Below the pieces are notes generated by a model. That model was not told where the DNA came from. It searched no databases and was given only the letters and a program-made list of their open reading frames with translations. Below, piece by piece: positions 6,301 through 9,272 of a stretch of 9,272 nt of DNA. Every line of letters starts with the position of its first letter. The stretch's first letter is position 1. Both the position numbers and the translations under genes were made by a program. Source of the DNA: Anaerolineales bacterium (GTDB lineage: Bacteria; Chloroflexota; Anaerolineae; Anaerolineales; E44-bin32); NCBI GenBank assembly GCA_030606845.1, contig JAUWFP010000068.1, positions 1 to 9,272 on the forward strand, read 5' to 3'.

Positions 6301-7983
6301 TAGGATCTCTTCAATGGGTGTGATATCAAAATGACTAAATACCGTCTCCCCACTGTTGATGATCCTGTGGAAATACCCATCCGGCGTCAAAGTGAAACGG
6401 TAGCCATCCGCCGATAAGCCGATCAGTTTTTCAGCAGCCTGCACAAGTTTTGAATTTAGGGTGAGATAGGATAAGATCAAGTCCTTCTGGTCTTCGCTCA
6501 GGGTAAAAGCAGTGACATCAAAGCCCAGTTTGACCACTTGCTCGCCGATAGCACGGTACACCCCCTCCGGTGTATCCGCGCGCTGCACGGCCGGGGCAGC
6601 CTGACTGAGGGCCAACAGCAAGCGCTGGCTGCGAGATCGTTCATCTTCAGCCTGCTTGCGCTCAGTGATATCTCTAATAATAGCAACAACTCCCTCTACT
6701 TTGCCGTTCTTTTTAACTAATGAAGCACTCGCTTCAACCTGAATCATAGTGCCGTTTTTATGTCTGAGCGGCCATTCCCTAATTTCGTCGACATTCCCTC
6801 TGACTGCCTTCCTAAATAACTTAAGCACCCCCGGTAAATCCTTCGGACTGAAAACCAAAAGTTTGGCATAATTCTTGCCTATCACATCATCCCGTGTATA
6901 GCCGAAGATATCCGTAACTCTGTCATTGATGTCAATAATCTTGCCGGACTTATTAAGGCGTATAATTGCATCATTAACACTCTCAAAGGTAGTCCTATAT
7001 CTCTCCACACTTTCCTGCAGCGCCTCCTCCGCCTGCTTGCGCTCGGTAATGTCTCTGGCTATTCCCAGCACTACAATTTTCCCCTCAATATTGACAGGAT
7101 GCGTGTCTATCTCCACCTCAATCTCGCTGCCGTCTTTTCTGATTAACGTGAACTCATCAGGTCCGGTCGGTCTGCCTAGAACATTTTTTGCGAGAAGAGC
7201 GGTTGCCTTTGGGAGTTGGTTCTTGGGGAGTAAGTTAAGTTTCAGAAAGCTTTTCCCTATGAGTTCCTCTTTGCTGTAACCCGTGATTCTCTCCGCCTGC
7301 TTGTTCCCATCAATGAAATTCCCTTTCAGGTCGTTGATGTAATATGCGTCAGGAGCAGATTCAAAAATAATCCTGAACTTCTCCTCCTCCCGCTCTTGGA
7401 GCGCCGTGTAGGTATGGGTATTCATAATGGCGGTTGATACCTGACCGGCAAAAACCGTGATGGCTGGTATTTCGATCTCGCCCAAATCGGCACCAGATAC
7501 CCCCATGACACCGAAGATCTTATCATCGAGCCTCAGCGGAGCGATGATGCTATGCATGTCCTTGCCATACTTTGTAACCATCGGTTTGATCAGTGGGCGA
7601 ACACCCTTAGGAAAAATCTCGAGTAAGATCTCTGCCCTTGATTCCAGGAATATTGTCCGTCCTGCGTTCACCGCCTGATCAAGAATGCCATTATTACGAA
7701 TACGGACCGGATAATCGTTTACGGAAAATCCGAGCCTCCTCGAAAAGCGATTAATCTTTTCTGGCTCGCGTGACTGATACGTTGTGGTCAGGTACTTGCC
7801 AGAATCATCGAGGGAGAGGATCGTAGCCTCGAAACCAAGTTCGTGGATGGATTCCCCGAACTTTTTATATACATCTCCCGGCGATCTCGCACTTTGTAAT
7901 GATTGTGAAACCTTGCTCAACACAAGCAACAGGCGTGCTCCGCGATTTTCTTCAAGCGTTGGCATTTGTACTTCTATACCCAC
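3313..7983 (-). CDS. Giant soluble multi-sensor histidine kinase (3 GAF, 6 PAS, HisKA, HATPase)
   Basis: This 1,556-residue kinase has no membrane span or signal peptide, so sensing is cytoplasmic. Order (approximate residues): GAF 10-195, PAS 200-317, PAS 326-444, GAF 450-625, PAS 632-750, PAS 758-875, PAS 880-1000, GAF 1010-1180, short coiled coil 1175-1205, PAS 1205-1318, HisKA 1320-1385 with NVSHELRTP and phospho-accepting His1330 (codon 3994-3996), HATPase 1430-1546 with Asn1444, D-x-G-x-G at 1476-1480 and GTGLGLS. Five of six PAS units end in a DITER linker; the last reads DITALK. The first two GAFs resemble each other; the third is a different subtype. Ligands cannot be read from sequence; heme, flavin or small-molecule binding are all possible. 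The start is GTG, supported by AAGGAGA; the next ATG is residue 7. It follows a lone receiver by 50 nt and precedes the receiver-kinase fusion by 4 nt, and is the likely phosphate donor for the cluster. Confidence 0.96.
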   Translation of the reverse strand: MGIEVQMPTLEENRGARLLLVLSKVSQSLQSARSPGDVYKKFGESIHELGFEATILSLDDSGKYLTTTYQSREPEKINRFSRRLGFSVNDYPVRIRNNGILDQAVNAGRTIFLESRAEILLEIFPKGVRPLIKPMVTKYGKDMHSIIAPLRLDDKIFGVMGVSGADLGEIEIPAITVFAGQVSTAIMNTHTYTALQEREEEKFRIIFESAPDAYYINDLKGNFIDGNKQAERITGYSKEELIGKSFLKLNLLPKNQLPKATALLAKNVLGRPTGPDEFTLIRKDGSEIEVEIDTHPVNIEGKIVVLGIARDITERKQAEEALQESVERYRTTFESVNDAIIRLNKSGKIIDINDRVTDIFGYTRDDVIGKNYAKLLVFSPKDLPGVLKLFRKAVRGNVDEIREWPLRHKNGTMIQVEASASLVKKNGKVEGVVAIIRDITERKQAEDERSRSQRLLLALSQAAPAVQRADTPEGVYRAIGEQVVKLGFDVTAFTLSEDQKDLILSYLTLNSKLVQAAEKLIGLSADGYRFTLTPDGYFHRIINSGETVFSHFDITPIEEILPRPLRPLATQLVDLLSTQQSIIAPLTVGGEVRGLLAITGSGLSESDVPAITTFANQAAIAIENTRLNSEKQELATFNENIIQSMAEGIIVDDVEGVFTFVNPAAANMLGFTTEELVGMHWTEVIPPDQQPIVRAADQRRMSGHADRYELEQVCKDGKRISVLVSGSPRIDKENLFTGTMAVFTDITERMQAEETLRESELRYSTLFHQSNDAVFLHNLSGKIMDVNQKALDLFGYDLEDVLQRTIPELHPPYAHSTSKRAFETISEEGVVEFEIDFIRKNGEIITADVSSSLIDIGGTTMVQGMARDITERKRAEETLREQAETIRSIVDSSQDWIWAIDLQGIHTYSNPAIEHILGYQSDELVGKPSFDLMHEEDRQMIATEMPRWISEKRGWRGLVIRWRHRDGRWRYLESSAVPIIDANGQIVGFRGVDRDITERKHMEEAEQEQRMLAEALAVTAAAINSTLDVDAVLEGILDGIRSVLPYDAADISLIEGDEIRITASRGYDEFETHNLRNLTIPLDQTPHSLRMVETAQPEVVEDVQDDPQWVTKGVFNGIGEWIRAYAGAPIVVDGFVIGFIHLNSKQPAIYNGKAATWLKAFADQAAVALRNAQLYQELEKHSEHMEVAVHEATQELRDEKERVETIVGNSPDAILLLSPLGTISLVNKAFENLFGYSTEEARGMSLCAVMGDASLQECNRVLQTLIDQEEEVRVELTISDKESSVCDAELALSPILVGGDLQGIVASIRDITALKQVERMKDAFVSNVSHELRTPITSLRLNHNLLQRDPGERKYLDRFDREITRLNQLIEDLLRLSRLDQGQVELNLEAVDLNDLMAETTQDRVALAESHELDLVLICQEAHIPPVQADANLLGQVLSVLLTNAIQYTPAGGHIDVCAVHEQRDGARWVGFRVRDDGLGISSDDLSHLFERFYRGTVGRKSGSPGTGLGLSIASEIVQRHRGHIEVKSKGIPGEGTTFTVLLPVANGSDRSVKGD
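5719..5751. repeat. PAS-linker DNA repeat, copy B
   Basis: This 33-bp segment encoding the DITER-type linker between PAS units matches 7021-7053 at 30 of 33 positions by eye. More diverged copies lie near 6641-6672, 5350-5382 and 4970-5001. The repeat reflects duplicated linker modules within the kinase gene and could support recombination between PAS units. Confidence 0.6.
7021..7053. repeat. PAS-linker DNA repeat, copy A
   Basis: This copy encodes the first DITERKQAEEAL linker (about residues 311-321) and is the closest partner of the segment at 5719-5751, from which it differs at three positions. A protein-level repeat alone would tolerate more synonymous drift, so the DNA similarity suggests fairly recent duplication or gene conversion. 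Confidence 0.6.
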
Positions 7984-7990
7984 GAAAATC

Positions 7991-7997
7991 TCTCCTT
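7991..7997 (-). promoter_or_regulatory. Ribosome binding site fixing the GTG start of the giant kinase
   Basis: AAGGAGA, with core AGGAG at 7992-7996, lies 8 nt before GTG at 7981-7983. The next possible start, ATG at residue 7, would be 26 nt away, too far for this site. The GTG is therefore preferred. Confidence 0.8.
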
Positions 7998-8033
7998 CAA
8001 CAATTCCACAAGTAAGGCTCGTTGGTGGATCCC

Positions 8034-8465
8034 CTACTTATCGATGCCCTCTGTACTGCTTCTGACCCACGCGCTGCCATTCTCGATTTCGCCCATCGTT
8101 TCTCTAATCGATGATGCCAGAGCTTGCCCCTTCTCATCTTTATTGACAATGCGCGCCGCGCCAGCAACCATTGCAGCCTCTGACAGATGAGAACCATTCG
8201 AAGTGGTGAGGAAGATCACTGGAACCCGGCCATTAATCTCATGCAGCGTCTTCATGATTTCAATGCCACTGGAATCTGGCAGAAAGAAGTCCATCAAGAC
8301 GAGATCTGGTTTTTCACTGATATAGCGTGTTATGGCTTCCACCCCGCTGGAGGCTTCAGCGATCAACTCAAAGTCCGCGTGCGACTCGAGGAGGGTTTTC
8401 ACGCCCATACGTACGTATTTGTGGTTGTCAACGATCATGATTTGAATTAGTTTCATGCTCTTCAT
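8034..8465 (-). CDS. Stand-alone receiver-domain protein (NarL-like REC, no output domain)
   Basis: This 143-residue protein is a single receiver domain (about 5-125) with no helix-turn-helix. Phospho-acceptor Asp59 lies in LVLMDFFLPDSSG, with switch Thr87 and Lys109. The acidic pocket is Asp13-Asn14 (IVDNH), where two acids are usual, so Mg2+ binding or phosphorylation kinetics may differ. Sequence style (VRMGVKTLLESHADFELIAEASSG) is that of NarL-family receivers, so it may derive from a REC-HTH regulator that lost its DNA-binding half; the tail after about 125 shows no HTH remnant. Known roles for lone receivers include phosphate shuttle or sink and protein-protein control. It sits 50 nt before the giant kinase and is probably its partner. 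AGGAG (8470-8474) is 4 nt from the first ATG and 13 nt from the ATG at residue 4, so the start could be either. Confidence 0.92.
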   Translation of the reverse strand: MKSMKLIQIMIVDNHKYVRMGVKTLLESHADFELIAEASSGVEAITRYISEKPDLVLMDFFLPDSSGIEIMKTLHEINGRVPVIFLTTSNGSHLSEAAMVAGAARIVNKDEKGQALASSIRETMGEIENGSAWVRSSTEGIDK

Positions 8466-8524
8466 AACGCTCCTTCTCTTTGCCCAGTGTTCAAAGATCC
8501 AATCCTCTTTTACCTGTCTTAAAG

Positions 8525-8570
8525 ATTAAATGAAAACCTCCCCGATTTCCTGAGCTTTTCGGGGAGGGTT
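8525..8570 (-). terminator. Intrinsic terminator after the first response regulator
   Basis: In the minus-strand sense AACC-C-TCCCCGA (8570-8559) pairs with TCGGGGAGGTT (8545-8535): 11 bp with one bulged C and a 13-nt loop. The stem runs into TTTTCATTT. The GC-rich stem plus T-rich tail is a standard Rho-independent terminator. It lies 28 nt past the stop codon of the regulator gene and separates it from the receiver/kinase cluster. Confidence 0.85.
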
Positions 8571-8574
8571 GAGG

Positions 8575-8602
8575 TAGGTCGTTCGACCTAGATGAATCTA
8601 GG
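8575..8602. repeat. Two overlapping inverted repeats at the regulator stop codon
   Basis: TAGGTCG-TT-CGACCTA (8575-8590) and CCTAGAT-GA-ATCTAGG (8587-8602) are both perfect 7-bp inverted repeats. They share the four bases 8587-8590, so in RNA the two hairpins cannot form fully at once. The second contains the TAG stop codon (8598-8600). The intrinsic terminator begins 5 nt further downstream. Confidence 0.6.
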
Positions 8603-9248
8603 AGGAATGATGTACCAATTTGTGCTTTAAGGCGATCGTTGCAGCCTCAGTACGGCTAGCGGCGCCTAGTTTGGAGAGGATATTGCTGATGTGATTCTTA
8701 ACTGTCGATGGACTGATCCCTAACCGCTGAGCGACTTCTGCATTCGTCAGCCCTTCTACCAGGTGATTCAACACATCGAACTCGCGAGGTGTCAGATCAT
8801 GCCCCAATGAGGGAGGTGCTGTGACGGCGTGGATGAGCGCTTGGGTGGCTTCTGGCGCCAGCGTTGGCTTACCGACGTTGGCGGTTTTGATGGCTTCCGC
8901 CAGCTCCGCCGCGGAGATGTTCTTCAGCAGATAGCCGACTGCGCCTGCCTCCAGCGCGGCTTGCAGTATTTCGTTCTCCACAAAGCTGGTCAGGGCAAGG
9001 ATGCTCGTCTCGGGGTGTGACTTCATAATGGACTGGATGGCGGTGACCCCGTCCACCTCGGGCATTATCAGATCCATCAGGATTACGTCTGGTCTCAGCT
9101 GATCACAGAGCTCGATGGCTCTGCCGCCATCAGGAGCCTCACCGACGAGGGTCAGCTCTGGATGGGCCTCGAGCAATGTAGTCAACCCTTCGCGCACGAT
9201 CGGGTGATCGTCCAGGATCATCACCCGGATCATCTCCGATTCAGCCAT
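8598..9248 (-). CDS. NarL/FixJ-type response regulator (REC + LuxR HTH)
   Basis: This 216-residue regulator has a receiver domain (about 6-122) with Asp13/Asp14, phospho-acceptor Asp59 in VILMDLIMPEVDG, Thr87 and Lys109. A linker (123-150) leads to a LuxR-type helix-turn-helix (about 152-212; TPREFDVLNHLVEGLTNAEV, then STVKNHISNILSKLG). It is a complete, typical phosphorylation-controlled transcription factor. A longer frame opens at GTG 9266, but the GGGAGG Shine-Dalgarno (9255-9260) lies inside that extension and 6 nt before ATG 9246-9248, so I use the ATG. A TGA at 9263-9265 in another frame could be the end of an upstream gene, commonly a sensor kinase for such regulators, but too little is visible to call it. 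The gene ends at an intrinsic terminator, so it is probably the last gene of its own unit. Its HTH is related to that of the 1500-2159 regulator. Confidence 0.94.
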   Translation of the reverse strand: MAESEMIRVMILDDHPIVREGLTTLLEAHPELTLVGEAPDGGRAIELCDQLRPDVILMDLIMPEVDGVTAIQSIMKSHPETSILALTSFVENEILQAALEAGAVGYLLKNISAAELAEAIKTANVGKPTLAPEATQALIHAVTAPPSLGHDLTPREFDVLNHLVEGLTNAEVAQRLGISPSTVKNHISNILSKLGAASRTEAATIALKHKLVHHSS

Positions 9249-9254
9249 TGTTCG

Positions 9255-9260
9255 CCTCCC
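9255..9260 (-). promoter_or_regulatory. Ribosome binding site choosing ATG 9248 over GTG 9266
   Basis: GGGAGG followed by six bases (CGAACA) and then ATG. This shortens the longest possible frame by six residues and gives the usual NarL-family N-terminus, a few residues before IRVMILDDH. Confidence 0.75.
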
Positions 9261-9272
9261 CGTCACCTGGCC

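Noticed and set aside
9249..9266. GTG at 9266 as the start of the upstream regulator
   Set aside because: The only good Shine-Dalgarno (9255-9260) lies within this extension and is correctly spaced for ATG 9248.
9263..9272. 3' end of an upstream gene (TGA at 9263-9265)
   Set aside because: Only ten bases are visible; a stop in one frame is not evidence of a gene.

Overview
The window carries eight protein-coding genes, all read from the minus strand, and no RNA gene or mobile element that I can see. It looks like a bacterial chromosome of intermediate GC content (about 50%). A giant soluble PAS/GAF sensor kinase, several NarL-type regulators, SHOCT-domain membrane proteins and an apparent selenocysteine-containing lipoprotein together suggest a metabolically flexible or anaerobic environmental lineage. 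Chloroflexota (Anaerolineae-like) is my best guess, by resemblance only.

In order of transcription (high to low coordinates): a NarL/LuxR response regulator (9248-8598) ends at two overlapping inverted repeats and a good intrinsic terminator (8525-8570). A signalling cluster follows. It has a stand-alone receiver domain (8465-8034), a 1,556-residue cytoplasmic sensor histidine kinase with three GAF and six PAS domains (7983-3313, GTG start), a receiver fused to a degenerate kinase core (3308-2202), and a NarL/LuxR response regulator (2159-1500). These four genes are separated by 50, 4 and 42 nt and are probably one transcription unit. The giant kinase has the only canonical phospho-accepting His in the window, so it is the likely phosphate source for the receivers. 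The DNA-binding regulators would be the output.

A 305-bp gene-free stretch (1195-1499) with two small palindromes separates this cluster from a second group. That group has two tandem small membrane proteins with a C-terminal SHOCT domain (1194-916 and 842-615), then a lipoprotein with a thioredoxin-fold redoxin domain (566 to beyond position 1).

The most notable point is in this last gene. Its reading frame is interrupted by one in-frame TGA exactly at the first catalytic position of a CxxC-type motif (TGA-Pro-Pro-Cys). The frame then stays open and redoxin-like for 111 more codons to the window edge. A perfect 7-bp hairpin with a G-initial loop lies 21 nt after the TGA, which fits the general form of a bacterial SECIS element. 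I therefore read it as a selenoprotein (UPPC motif), which ordinary gene callers would truncate at 76 residues. The second notable point is the receiver-kinase fusion, in which the phospho-accepting His of the H-box is replaced by Pro while the ATP-binding motifs are intact.
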